From NCBI GenBank assembly GCA_015478585.1, contig JADMIM010000034.1:1-33907 (forward strand): DNA of 33,907 bases, read 5' to 3'. Positions within the stretch are counted from its first letter, which is position 1. Each line of letters begins with the position of its first letter. The notes below the pieces were generated by a model that ran no database searches, was not told the origin of the DNA, and saw only the letters and a program-made list of their open reading frames with translations. Made by a program: the position numbers and the translations under genes. Source of the stretch: Thermaceae bacterium. GTDB lineage: Bacteria; Deinococcota; Deinococci; Deinococcales; Thermaceae. Of the stretch, positions 9,103 to 17,194 are shown one piece after another.

Positions 9103-9894
9103 CTAGTGCAGGCCCTCTCCCACAAGGGGAGAAAAATTCTCGAGGCGCACCAGCACCCCTTCTTCGGCCAGGTATTCCTTTAGCTCCAGGATAGAGATTT
9201 CTCCGAAGTGAAACACGCTTGCCGCTAAAGCCGCATCGGCCAGCCCTTCGGTAAGCACCTGGGCAAAGTGTTCCTTGCTACCCGCTCCGCCCGAGGCGAT
9301 GACCGGTACGCCCACCGCTTGCGCTACGGAGGAGGTCAACCCTAAGTCGTAGCCATCTTTGGTACCGTCTTTATCCATGCTGGTCAGCAGAATCTCGCCT
9401 GCGCCCAACTCTGACCCACGCACCGCCCATTCCACCGCGTCCAGACCTGTCGGGGTGCGACCTCCAGCTACACAGACTTCCCAGCCGCTTTGTGACTTCC
9501 GGGCATCAATTGCCAGAACTACGGCCTGGTTGCCGAAATGGTCGGCGAGTTCGCGGAGAAGTTCGGGCCTCGAGACGGCTGCGGAGTTCACCGAAATCTT
9601 GTCGGCCCCGGCCAAAAGCAGAGCCCTGGCATCTTGCAGTGAACGAATCCCGCCCCCGACAGTAAAGGGGATGAAGACCTGCTCGGCCACCTGCGCGGCG
9701 ATATCCAGGATGATGCCGCGGTCCTCGTGGGTCGCGCCGATGTCCAGGAACACCAGCTCATCGGCTCCGGCAGTGTTGTAGGCTTTAGCCGCCTCCACTG
9801 GGTCGCCTGCGTCACGTAAATTGACAAAATTCACCCCTTTGACCACGCGCCCGGCGTGGACATCGAGGCAGGGGATGATGCGTTTGGCTAACAC
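9103..9894 (-). CDS. hisF: Imidazole glycerol phosphate synthase subunit HisF
   Basis: 263 residues, starting with GTG at 9894 so that the protein begins [11 protein letters not shown], as in the family. HisF is the (beta/alpha)8 cyclase subunit that, with the glutaminase HisH, makes IGP and AICAR in histidine synthesis. Visible landmarks are the catalytic aspartate of IPCLDV near residue 11, the phosphate loop VGGGIRS, the second catalytic aspartate in VVLAIDARK near residue 130, and the C-terminal phosphate site VIASGGAG. The last ten or so residues ([10 protein letters not shown]) extend past the usual end and are encoded by a palindromic repeat. hisIE follows on the same strand; hisH is not in the window. 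Confidence 0.96.
   Translation of the reverse strand: MLAKRIIPCLDVHAGRVVKGVNFVNLRDAGDPVEAAKAYNTAGADELVFLDIGATHEDRGIILDIAAQVAEQVFIPFTVGGGIRSLQDARALLLAGADKISVNSAAVSRPELLRELADHFGNQAVVLAIDARKSQSGWEVCVAGGRTPTGLDAVEWAVRGSELGAGEILLTSMDKDGTKDGYDLGLTSSVAQAVGVPVIASGGAGSKEHFAQVLTEGLADAALAASVFHFGEISILELKEYLAEEGVLVRLENFSPLVGEGLH
9109..9135. repeat. Palindromic repeat forming the 3' end of hisF
   Basis: CCCTCTCCC, a short loop, then GGGGAGA and an A-run on the plus strand. Seen on the minus strand it lies just inside the hisF stop codon and encodes SPLVGEG. The same word recurs in the rpsP and rplS terminators of this window. Confidence 0.6.
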
Positions 9895-9942
9895 GGGTTC
9901 TATCGTCTAACGACAGAGGCCGAACGTCAAACGCTGGGAAAA

Positions 9943-10104
9943 CTATTCACCGGAAGTTGTCTTGCTCGAGCAGGGCCCAAACCAAGCCTCCCGTTGGGCA
10001 CGCAATTGTTTATACCTGTCCAGGACGTTATTCTCTGCATATATCAGGGGGGTAGCGAAGCTTTCCAGGCGCAACACAGCCGCGTGCGCTATGCCAAAAC
10101 CGTT
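9943..10104 (-). pseudogene. Possible 3' remnant of an unidentified gene
   Basis: The 236-bp gap between hisF and the methyltransferase holds an open frame of 53 codons with no start codon. It reads AHAAVLRLESFATPLIYA, then ENNVLDRYKQLRAQREAWFG, ending TSGE and a stop. Residue usage (alternating Leu/Arg/Glu/Ala) looks protein-like, so this may be the tail of a decayed gene whose 5' part is lost. A stop codon lies immediately upstream in frame. I do not recognise the family and chance cannot be excluded. The rest of the gap shows no feature. Confidence 0.3.
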
Positions 10105-10130
10105 CTAGCTGAGCCGGAGGGGTTCTGGGC

Positions 10131-11387
10131 TCACAAAACCAGCAAACTCAACACCTCGACGTGATGGGTAAAGGGATAAAAGTCATAAGGTCGTGCAAAG
10201 GTTAGTTTATAGCCGCCCTGCACTAACCTCCCTATATCTCTGGCCCAAGTCGCGGGGTCGCAGGAGATGTAGAGAATGCGCTCTGGCTTGTGCTCGAGCA
10301 GCCCCGCCATAACTTCTTCCGATAGACCGGCCCTGGGCGGATCCACCATGATTAAATCGGCGGGGAGGAACTTGGCGAAAATCTTGGCATCCTCGCGTTT
10401 GAACTCCACATTTCCCGCGCCCAGCCGGGCCGCATCGGCCTCGCCGCGCTTTACGGCATCGCGGCTGATTTCGATTGTGGTGATGTGCTCGAGCTGGTGG
10501 GCCAGGTGCAAACTCAGCACGCCGCTGCCCGAGTACAGCTCGAGGGCCTTTCCCCCATTCCCCACAATCTGCGCCGCCTCCTGAAACATCAGCCCTGCCG
10601 CTTTCGGATTAACCTGAGCAAAACTCTGCACGTTGACCGTCGAGAGAATCCCGCCGAAGTCCTCTAGAAGGCCGCTCTCCCCGGCTAAATGCTGGGTCTG
10701 CCCACGAAAGCGTCCTTTGGGGCTGGCCTCGGCCCAGACCACCCCGGCGATACCCTCTTGCACTAAAGCCTGGGCGGTGCGCTTGAAAAACCGGGCCAAG
10801 CCCCCAATGAACCCTACCTGAGCCCGGTTTTCGTATAAGCTGCCGCGCAGCACCACCTCTTCCACGTTGGAGAGGGGCCAGCTCGAGAGCAGCCGGAAGG
10901 CCTCCTGGAGCGGTGGTGCGATGAGCGGGTCTTGCTCGACGCGCACCAGATCGTTGGTTTTGGGTTGGCGGTAGGCCAGTCCACCCAGGGGATGCAGCGC
11001 ATACTGGGCGGCAGTGCGGTACTCCAGTACGGGCAAAGCCTGGCCCGTTGGGCCTAGTGCCAGCCGGTCTGGTGAGGCTTGGATGGGGGAGACATCCCAC
11101 TCGAGTTTGGCGATACGCTCCAGGGCTTCTTGCACGAACCCTTGTTTAATGGGGAGTTGCTGGGAATATTCCAGCGGCAAGTCGGCAGAGGGGGGCAGAT
11201 AGCTCGTGTAGCGCCCTGGATGGGCCTCGAGCACTTTGGTGAGGGTTCCCTCGAGGTGATTCTTTCGCTCGCTGAGGTCGGCTTCGACCAGTTCGCCCGG
11301 TAGTCCACCCCGTACTAGCGCCACTTTTTCCCCGGTGCGGGCCAGCCCTAACCCACCCCCGACCAGTTTTTCGATGCGCAGCTTCAT
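10131..11387 (-). CDS. RNA (uracil-C5)-methyltransferase, RumA/RlmD-TrmA family
   Basis: 418 residues from the ATG at 11387, chosen over the upstream start because GGGAGGCG precedes it and the product opens [17 protein letters not shown], the normal TRAM-domain beginning. The family transfers a methyl group from S-adenosylmethionine to C5 of uridine in 23S rRNA or tRNA. The SAM site is visible as [15 protein letters not shown], the substrate motif as DPPRAGL, and the catalytic cysteine in [15 protein letters not shown] near residue 375. The cysteines of the iron-sulphur cluster found in E. coli RumA are not evident in the N-terminal half, so the target base cannot be assigned from sequence. 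It is divergent from the TAXI gene, about 75 bp apart. Confidence 0.9.
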   Translation of the reverse strand: MKLRIEKLVGGGLGLARTGEKVALVRGGLPGELVEADLSERKNHLEGTLTKVLEAHPGRYTSYLPPSADLPLEYSQQLPIKQGFVQEALERIAKLEWDVSPIQASPDRLALGPTGQALPVLEYRTAAQYALHPLGGLAYRQPKTNDLVRVEQDPLIAPPLQEAFRLLSSWPLSNVEEVVLRGSLYENRAQVGFIGGLARFFKRTAQALVQEGIAGVVWAEASPKGRFRGQTQHLAGESGLLEDFGGILSTVNVQSFAQVNPKAAGLMFQEAAQIVGNGGKALELYSGSGVLSLHLAHQLEHITTIEISRDAVKRGEADAARLGAGNVEFKREDAKIFAKFLPADLIMVDPPRAGLSEEVMAGLLEHKPERILYISCDPATWARDIGRLVQGGYKLTFARPYDFYPFTHHVEVLSLLVL

Positions 11388-11461
11388 CGCCTCCCAGCCT
11401 AACGCACCCAAGGACTTAGCTCAGATGCGATAATGAATGGCCTGTGGGTTTAGGAGGAGCG

Positions 11462-12412
11462 ATGAAGAAGATTTTGCTGATGCTGAGTTTGCTGGCCTGG
11501 GCTACGGCTCAGGCCCAAGAAACCGTGACTATTGGTTCTGGCAACACCACAGGGGTCTATTTTCGTATTGCCAGTGGGTTTGCCAAGCTGGTCAACGATA
11601 CCGAAACCGGGGTGCGGATCAGCGCCCGCCCCACTGCCGGTAGCCTTGCCAATATCGCCGGCCTGGAGTCGGGCGAACTCCAGATGGCCTTGGTTGAGGG
11701 CGATGTGGCTTTTTATGCCTATACCGGCACGGGACTGACGGCTTTCGAGAAAAAGCCCCTCAAGGGGCTGAAGTCGGTAGCTTACCTCTACCCTGAGGTG
11801 GTGCATATTTTGGCCAGGGCCGGTGCGGATATCCGTAGCATTGCCGACCTCAAGGGCAAAAAAGTGGCGATAGGGGAGGCAGGCTCGAGCACCCAAGCCA
11901 ACGCCCGGCTGATTTTAGGGGCCTACAAGCTGACCTTCACCGACCTGGCTCAGGCCCTCCAAGTCACGCCTTCCCAGGGGCTAGCCAGTCTGCAAGATGG
12001 CAGCGCGGACGCAGCATTTTATGTGGCCCCCCTGGGGGCTGTGGTCTTGCAAAAGGTCGCGGCGGGCACTGCTTTACGGGCGGTTCCGCTGGAGTACGAA
12101 ACGGTGCAGGCGCTGGCCCGGAAGTATCCCTTCTACACCGCCCTCAATATTCCCAGTGGGGTTTATAAGGGCCTAGAGGTGACTACACCGGCCATCGGGG
12201 TACGCACGGTGCTCCTGGCTTCGGAATATATGAGCGCCGATCTGTTGTACGGGCTGATGAAGCCCACCTTCGGCAACCTGGCCGCGTTCAGGGGCCTCGA
12301 GCCCCACCTGGCCCAGTTCGACCCCCGCCAGGCCCTGAAGGGGCTTCCAGTGCCCTTGCATCCAGGAGCCGAGAAATACTGGATAGAACAGGGATTCATC
12401 GCGTCGCGATGA
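11462..12412 (+). CDS. TAXI-family solute-binding protein (TRAP-type), exported
   Basis: 316 residues. The ATG at 11462 is set by a strong TAGGAGGAG ribosome-binding site and by the signal peptide MKKILLMLSLLAWATAQAQ, with cleavage probably after AQA. The mature part begins TVTIGSGNTTGVYF, the hallmark TAXI start, followed by DLKGKKVAIGEAGSSTQANA, the typical second-lobe hinge. Such proteins capture organic acids in the periplasm for a TRAP permease. No large fused DctQM permease follows. Instead the next gene overlaps by four bases (ATGA) and encodes a four-segment membrane protein. Solute is unknown. Confidence 0.9.
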   Translation: MKKILLMLSLLAWATAQAQETVTIGSGNTTGVYFRIASGFAKLVNDTETGVRISARPTAGSLANIAGLESGELQMALVEGDVAFYAYTGTGLTAFEKKPLKGLKSVAYLYPEVVHILARAGADIRSIADLKGKKVAIGEAGSSTQANARLILGAYKLTFTDLAQALQVTPSQGLASLQDGSADAAFYVAPLGAVVLQKVAAGTALRAVPLEYETVQALARKYPFYTALNIPSGVYKGLEVTTPAIGVRTVLLASEYMSADLLYGLMKPTFGNLAAFRGLEPHLAQFDPRQALKGLPVPLHPGAEKYWIEQGFIASR

Positions 12413-12819
12413 GGGATATCCAAACCCTGGCTGACCCCCAGGCTTCCCGCACCGCCCGTAGACGGGGCCTAGGCCGGGTATATGCCCTTGCCGCCGGGTT
12501 TCCGCTTTTTAACACGCTCTTGGTCTGGGGGCTGCTGCCGAGTATCGGGGGGAGCCATCCAGAAGTCATCTGGGTGTTTCTGGCAGGGTTTGCGCTGAGC
12601 TGGGTAGTGGTTGAAGGGCTAAAGGCTCGAGCCCTGCGCCAGCTTAGTGCCCAGCGCCTGATACAGGCCGTCTTTCTGGATGCCCTGGTGCTATTGGTAG
12701 GGCTTCTGCTGGCGGTTTTCGGGCACAAGCTGAGCCTGGGGTGGGCCGGGTTATTTGTCGTGTTGGGTCTGGGAAGTTATGGTCTGGGTTTCCTGCGTCT
12801 GGCTGCGCGAAGGCCATAA
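12409..12819 (+). CDS. Four-segment membrane protein coupled to the TAXI gene
   Basis: 136 residues, starting within the stop codon of the TAXI gene (ATGA overlap), which implies translational coupling. After a basic N-terminus (ARRRGLGR) there are about four hydrophobic segments, near residues 26-45, 52-70, 86-103 and 108-127. The size and topology recall the small (DctQ-like) TRAP subunit, but I see no conserved motif that proves it. Its last 69 bases overlap the 3' end of the convergent patatin gene. Function is unknown; a role with the adjacent binding protein is an inference from coupling. Confidence 0.75.
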   Translation: MRDIQTLADPQASRTARRRGLGRVYALAAGFPLFNTLLVWGLLPSIGGSHPEVIWVFLAGFALSWVVVEGLKARALRQLSAQRLIQAVFLDALVLLVGLLLAVFGHKLSLGWAGLFVVLGLGSYGLGFLRLAARRP

Positions 12820-13659
12820 GCGCCACCAGGATTTAGTCACCGGTGCAGGCTCAGAGAGCTGTATCAAACCCTGAATCTGGGGCAGGGCGGCTTTCGCTCG
12901 CAGCTTGCCTAACTCGTAGGCCAGGTCACTTTTGGTGTAGTCGAAGGTCTCGATGGGCTCGTCGGGGTTGAGGGTGATTACCACCGCGGCCTGCTCGAGC
13001 ATCACGCTCATCAGTCTCCGCCTGCTGGCTTCCCCGGCCCACAAAGCGGCCTCGAGGGCGCTTTTGGGTTCGCTCAGTTCGGGCTTGTTGGAGATGTCCA
13101 CCGCCACGATGGGGTACGGCCCCAGGCTCTTGGCGGCGGTGATGGGTACTTTCTCGGCCACATCGCCATCTACCAGGAGTCGGCCATGCCACAAAACCGG
13201 CGGAAAGATGCTAGGTACGGCACTGCTGGCGGCCAAAGCCTCGGCCACCGGCCCAGCCCGCAGGTTGACCAAATCGCCGGTGTGCAAGTCGGTGGCCTGG
13301 ATAGCCAGCGGGATGGGGCTATCTTCAATTCTGGCCTCACCGAATACCGTGCGCAAACCCTGGCGCAGGCTTTTGGCCTCGGCCAAATAGGGACGGCGCA
13401 CGAAGTCTACGTAGCGACCAATCTGGTCGAGCACGCCGCTTTTTTGTAGCCGCTCGAGGTCGGGGTCTTTGAGCCAGTCACTCATGGTGCTGGGAGACAG
13501 CTTGAGGCCAAAGGCAAAAACCGCTGCCGATAGCGCTCCTGCCGAGCTACCCGCCAACCCCACGATGGGAATATTAGCCGCACTTAGTACGTCTAGTACG
13601 GCGTTATGTGCTGCGCCCCGTACTCCGCCGCCCCCCAGTGCCAGAATTATCCCATCCAT
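12751..13659 (-). CDS. Patatin-like phospholipase (RssA/YlbK-like)
   Basis: 302 residues from the ATG at 13659. Patatin-like acyl hydrolases use a Ser-Asp dyad to cleave membrane or storage lipids. The oxyanion loop GGGGVRG is at residues 9-15, the nucleophile elbow GSSAG puts the serine at 39, and the DG pair of the dyad is at 164-165 (LLVDGDVAEKVP). A longer reading frame to 13728 is rejected because the family begins at MDGIILALGGGG and TACATT stands six bases before this ATG, suggesting a leaderless start. The C-terminal tail, rich in Gln, Thr and Ser, overlaps the convergent membrane-protein gene by 69 bp. No signal peptide, so probably cytoplasmic. Confidence 0.92.
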   Translation of the reverse strand: MDGIILALGGGGVRGAAHNAVLDVLSAANIPIVGLAGSSAGALSAAVFAFGLKLSPSTMSDWLKDPDLERLQKSGVLDQIGRYVDFVRRPYLAEAKSLRQGLRTVFGEARIEDSPIPLAIQATDLHTGDLVNLRAGPVAEALAASSAVPSIFPPVLWHGRLLVDGDVAEKVPITAAKSLGPYPIVAVDISNKPELSEPKSALEAALWAGEASRRRLMSVMLEQAAVVITLNPDEPIETFDYTKSDLAYELGKLRAKAALPQIQGLIQLSEPAPVTKSWWRLWPSRSQTQETQTITSQTQHDK

Positions 13660-13665
13660 AGCTCT

Positions 13666-13671
13666 AATGTA
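13666..13671 (-). promoter_or_regulatory. Candidate leaderless -10 box of the patatin gene
   Basis: TACATT on the minus strand, six bases before the ATG at 13659, with no Shine-Dalgarno sequence between them. No clear -35 element. Confidence 0.4.
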
Positions 13672-13835
13672 GCAGCCTTGGCCTGGTTTGGCTGTAAGCC
13701 AGTCTTGTAAGGCCGGATGCTCTGCCATGAGGGTAGGCCAACTTTGCCCCTTTAGCTTGGGGCTTTCCCCGTCCTCGCTTCAGATTTAACCTCCCTCCAA
13801 CCTCGAGCCCGCACAGTACGAAAAGGAGGGAGCAC

Positions 13836-14234
13836 ATGAAAAGCAAAAACTTTCTTATCGCAGCCGCAGTCCTGGTGGGAGTGGGACTGGTGATGGTGTT
13901 TACTGGCCATTCCCAGGCTCAAACTGCCCAGCATCCTCAGTACACTCTTGCCCAGGCTACTGCCGGGGGCAGAACCTATCAGGCCAACTGCGCAGGTTGT
14001 CACGGGGATGCCACCAATCTGGGAGTTCCCAACCCGCCACAGCGTTTCTACTGCTTTATCTCCTCGAGGATGCCCGCGAATAATCCCGGTGGCCTCAGCT
14101 CCAAAGAGTACGTGAATATAGTGGCCTACTTGATGAGCAAAAATCACGTATCCGCAGCCGGTAAATCCAACCTAACCTCACAAAGCATGGGCATTAGCGG
14201 TGCTTGTGCAAGTGGCAGCGGCGACAGCAACTGA
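13836..14234 (+). CDS. Exported monohaem c-type cytochrome
   Basis: 132 residues. The ATG at 13836 follows an AAAGGAGGG ribosome-binding site. An N-terminal hydrophobic segment (residues about 6-23) ending GHSQAQ acts as signal peptide or membrane anchor. Haem attachment is at CAGCH (52-56), and the probable axial methionine is M79 in SSRMPANNPGGL, followed by the C-terminal helix SSKEYVNIVAYLM, so the class I fold is complete. The C-terminus is an extra Gly/Ser-rich tail. It would carry electrons in the periplasm. The downstream SRPBCC gene begins 23 bp later and is probably co-transcribed; the donor and acceptor are not in the window. Confidence 0.9.
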   Translation: MKSKNFLIAAAVLVGVGLVMVFTGHSQAQTAQHPQYTLAQATAGGRTYQANCAGCHGDATNLGVPNPPQRFYCFISSRMPANNPGGLSSKEYVNIVAYLMSKNHVSAAGKSNLTSQSMGISGACASGSGDSN

Positions 14235-14257
14235 AGCCCTGTCCCTGGAGAAACCCC

Positions 14258-14749
14258 ATGGAAGCCATACGAGCAGACGCAGGAATATTCATCCAGGCTC
14301 CCGTTGAGCAAGTCTGGGAGGTTCTTACCTGCTTCGAGACTTGGCCCCAGTGGGCTAGGCACGTCAGGGAAGTGCGCAAGCAGCCCCAGGGCTGGCAGTT
14401 TGTGGTGCAGAGGGTCTCGCTGATGGATCAGGTTTGGGTAGCCCGGCATATCTCAATACAGAGCTTGGGTCGCCTGGTCTGGGAGAGCATCCCACAGGCC
14501 CAGCACAACGCCCAGACCCAGGGTTGGATACAGCTCGAGCCCACCGTAGGGGGCACCCATCTCCAAATGCACCTGGAGGCTGGGCCAGACTTCCCCTCAA
14601 GGCTTCTCAACCAGTTCGCCAACCTCTGGACGGCCCTGTTTACCGAGCCCGAAAAACATCTGGGGGGCTTTTTGCAAGATTTGAAACGGCATGTAGAAAC
14701 CGTAACTGTCCCAGTTCTCGAGCTGGCCCACCCAGCAGAAGCCGCTTAG
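14258..14749 (+). CDS. SRPBCC/START-like (polyketide cyclase type) protein
   Basis: 163 residues from the ATG at 14258, which has CTGGAG nearby. The start at 14204 lies inside the cytochrome gene and is rejected. The pattern IRADAGIFIQAPVEQVWEVL then FETWPQWARHVREV is the classic opening of the START/SRPBCC helix-grip fold, which binds hydrophobic ligands in a deep pocket. The C-terminal helix (FPSRLLNQFANLWTALF) closes it. The ligand is unknown. Its stop codon overlaps the 3' end of the convergent histidine kinase gene by four bases. Confidence 0.85.
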   Translation: MEAIRADAGIFIQAPVEQVWEVLTCFETWPQWARHVREVRKQPQGWQFVVQRVSLMDQVWVARHISIQSLGRLVWESIPQAQHNAQTQGWIQLEPTVGGTHLQMHLEAGPDFPSRLLNQFANLWTALFTEPEKHLGGFLQDLKRHVETVTVPVLELAHPAEAA

Positions 14750-16044
14750 GTTGTTTGCTCGAGGGCAAAGCCTACCGCCGCCCCACCTTCGGGGCGGTTT
14801 CTGGCCCAGACCCTTCCGCCATGCCGCTCAACCACGCCTTTGACTAGGGCCAGTCCCAGCCCACTGCCGTTTTGGCGGTGGGCAACTTCGCTTTGATAAA
14901 ACCGCTCAAATACCTCGGTTAAAGCTTCCTCGGCAATACCGGGGCCGCTATCCTCTACTTCTAGATAGACTTGATGCTCTGCTAGTCCCACCTTCAAGCA
15001 CACTGATCCCTCAGTAAACTTAGCGGCATTGTCCAGCAAGTTGCGTATTGCCAGGCCCAGCATAAAAGGCTCGGCCTGCACCCAAAGCGGCACATCAGGC
15101 AGCTCGAGCTGGAGGTTGAGCCCTTTGGCATTGAACTGAAATCTAGAGCTTTCCGCCACTTCCAAGGCCAACTCGTCGAGGGCCAGGGGCTGCAAGTCTA
15201 ACGCTTTTCCGCTTTCGACTCGAGAGAGTTCCAGCAGCTTTTCCACCAAGCCCAGCAGGTCGTCGCTGGCGGTGATAGCGGCTTGAAGCTGGGCTTGGTC
15301 ACCGGTTTCTAAAGCCCGCTCGAGCCGCCCCCGCAGCACCGTGAGGGGGGTGCGCAGCTCGTGCGAGGCATTCTGGGAAAAGCGTTTTTCTTGCTCGAGA
15401 AGCTGCTCCTGAGCCGCCAGCAAGGTATTGACTGCCCGTGCCACCCGCCACAGCTCGTCCCGGCTGGCAGGCTCGGGCAGCCGGGACTGAAAATTACCGT
15501 TTTGGGCCAGTTGGTAGGCTGAGCGGGTCAGCCGCTCTGCCGGGATCAGTGCCCGCCCCACCAGCAGATAGCCCAGACCCAGCGACAGGCCCAGGGCCAC
15601 AGGCCAGATCAGCAGCAGCAGATGGCGAAAATCGGCCAGGTTGTCCTGAACGCTAACCAGGGAACGCAGCACCAGCAGATGATTCCCCTGCACGTTTTGG
15701 GTATAGACTCGCCAACCTTGTTGGGTGCTAAGGCTGAGAGCAGGAACAATGCCGGTAGGAATGCGCCGGGTAGCATATAGCTCCTTGCCCTGGGGGTTGT
15801 TCAGGACTATGGTGTTCTCTGGCGGAAGGCTGGCCAGGTCTTCTTCCCCCAGCTTGAACCCCCGCCCTTCCTTGATTTCGTGTTCGAAGATGGGCCGCAC
15901 CCGCACCGAGGTCTGGCGCAGGCTCTCGTCCACCCCCGAATACAAGGTACGGCGCAGGCTAAAGTCCAGGGCCAGTCCTATGAGCGCCAGCATCAAGGCG
16001 ACCAGCAGGGTATAAAAAAGCGAAAGCCTCAAGCGCAAACTCAT
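14746..16044 (-). CDS. Membrane sensor histidine kinase (OmpR-partner type)
   Basis: 432 residues. Topology: membrane segment at about 8-28, an extracytoplasmic sensor of about 110 residues, a second segment at about 142-163, then a HAMP-like linker. The HisKA helix carries the phosphoacceptor H228 in SQNASHELRTPLTVLRG. The ATP-binding domain shows the N box (NLLDNAAKF), G1 (DSGPGIAEE) and G2 (GSGLGLALVKGVVERHGG). It autophosphorylates and passes the phosphate to the response regulator encoded two bases upstream on the same strand. The signal is unknown. Its 3' end overlaps the SRPBCC gene tail to tail. Confidence 0.95.
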   Translation of the reverse strand: MSLRLRLSLFYTLLVALMLALIGLALDFSLRRTLYSGVDESLRQTSVRVRPIFEHEIKEGRGFKLGEEDLASLPPENTIVLNNPQGKELYATRRIPTGIVPALSLSTQQGWRVYTQNVQGNHLLVLRSLVSVQDNLADFRHLLLLIWPVALGLSLGLGYLLVGRALIPAERLTRSAYQLAQNGNFQSRLPEPASRDELWRVARAVNTLLAAQEQLLEQEKRFSQNASHELRTPLTVLRGRLERALETGDQAQLQAAITASDDLLGLVEKLLELSRVESGKALDLQPLALDELALEVAESSRFQFNAKGLNLQLELPDVPLWVQAEPFMLGLAIRNLLDNAAKFTEGSVCLKVGLAEHQVYLEVEDSGPGIAEEALTEVFERFYQSEVAHRQNGSGLGLALVKGVVERHGGRVWARNRPEGGAAVGFALEQTT

Positions 16045-16046
16045 GG

Positions 16047-16715
16047 CTACCCTCTAAAGGTATAGCCCAACCCACGTACCGTCTCGATAGCCGTGTCCCC
16101 CAGCTTGCGACGAAGATAGCGGATGTAGGTATCTACGGTGCGCGGGTCAACACTGCTTTCACCCGGCCAGACGTGCTCGAGCAGGGCTTCTCGAGGGTAA
16201 TAGCCCCCAGCATGGAGGGCCAAAAACTCCAGCAGAGCGTATTCACGCCCGGTCAGCTTGAGCCCTTCCCCCTGCCACCAGGCTCTGCGGGTGGCAATGT
16301 CCAACACCAGGCTGCCCTTAAAGACCCGGTTGTCGGCCTCGCCCTTGCTGCGCCGCAGCAGGGCATGGATACGGGCCCGAAGTTCGCTGAGGGCGAAGGG
16401 CTTGACCAGGTAGTCATCGGCCCCCAGCTCGAGGCCCCTAACCCGGTCTTCCAGGGCCTCACGGGCAGTTAGCATCAGCACTGGTACACGGTTCTGGCTG
16501 GCTCGGAGCCTGGACACTATCTGAAAACCATCCTGACCCGGCAGCATCACATCCAGAACAATCAGGGCATAAGGAAAACTCTCCAACAAGCCCAGCGCTT
16601 CCGCTCCGCTTTCCACATGGTCTATAGCGTGAGCTTCGGCCTCGAGGGTCTCCCTGACCAAAGCCGCTATTTGGAGGTCATCTTCAACCAGCAGTAGGCG
16701 CACCAACTGCATCAT
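16047..16715 (-). CDS. OmpR/PhoB-family response regulator
   Basis: About 222 residues starting at ATG 16715 or the adjacent ATG 16712, which give the normal N-terminus QLVRLLLVEDD. The longer frame to 16787 has an unlikely leader. The receiver domain has the acidic pair ED-D near residue 11, the phosphorylated aspartate at about 54 (VLDVMLPGQDG), and the conserved lysine in DDYLVKPF. The C-terminal winged helix shows LTGREYALLEFLALHAG, then RTVDTYIRYLRRKLG and the wing ETVRGLGYTFRG. It pairs with the histidine kinase whose gene starts two bases after its stop codon. Targets are unknown. Confidence 0.95.
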   Translation of the reverse strand: MMQLVRLLLVEDDLQIAALVRETLEAEAHAIDHVESGAEALGLLESFPYALIVLDVMLPGQDGFQIVSRLRASQNRVPVLMLTAREALEDRVRGLELGADDYLVKPFALSELRARIHALLRRSKGEADNRVFKGSLVLDIATRRAWWQGEGLKLTGREYALLEFLALHAGGYYPREALLEHVWPGESSVDPRTVDTYIRYLRRKLGDTAIETVRGLGYTFRG

Positions 16716-16758
16716 AGGGCTTTGGGTTAGAGGGATGTTGGATGACTGAAAACTTGCA

Positions 16759-17070
16759 CTAAGGGCAGTATGCAAGGTGGTATACATTGAGATGCGGCTT
16801 GAGCAGAGCCTGCTGGAGGAGGAAGAGGATAAGACAAACCTGTAGCAGGAGGATTCTGCGGATTTGCTGGGCCAGTTGAGGCATTTCTACTAAGCCGGCG
16901 CGTAAATCTTCCTACTCCTGCACGCTCAGCAGCACAGCCGCCGCCCGACCGTTCTGGGTGATGATGATGGCCTTATCGGGCTGCTCTTTTAGGCTCGAGA
17001 TAAGGGAAGAAGCATTGGCGCGGAACTCGGAGAGCGAAATCAGGTCTTTGGACAACACGGTTTTAGCCAT
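16759..17070 (-). pseudogene. Phd/YefM-type antitoxin gene interrupted by an amber codon
   Basis: From the ATG at 17070 the frame reads MAKTVLSKDLISLSEFRANA and then PDKAIIITQNGRAAAVLLSVQE, typical of the Phd/YefM fold (DNA-binding N-terminal half). It stops at TAG 16912-16914. The same frame continues EDLRAGLVEMPQLAQ after the stop. The family normally has a tyrosine exactly here (SVQEYEDL), so one base change from TAC or TAT to TAG explains it. The toxin-neutralising C-terminal helix is then lost, and no toxin gene follows. The readable frame after the stop degenerates before 16759. A truncated 52-residue DNA-binding repressor could still be made. The intact operator-like palindrome upstream is annotated separately. 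Confidence 0.75.
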
Positions 17071-17076
17071 GGCTGG

Positions 17077-17098
17077 ATTGCACAAAATTTTGTGCAAT
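17077..17098. promoter_or_regulatory. Perfect 22-bp palindrome upstream of the antitoxin gene (probable operator)
   Basis: Half sites TTGCACAA and TTGTGCAA flank AATT, and the palindrome extends to A and T at its ends. It ends seven bases before the antitoxin ATG. Antitoxins of this family autoregulate by binding palindromes over their own promoter, so this is the expected operator position. Binding is inferred. Confidence 0.65.
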
Positions 17099-17194
17099 GA
17101 TATTTGCCTGGCTTACCCCTTAAGGCCCCTATTCCATTGATGAAATAAACCGTGAAAAGACAGATGAAGCTCTATGATGAGAAAGGAGGTTAGC

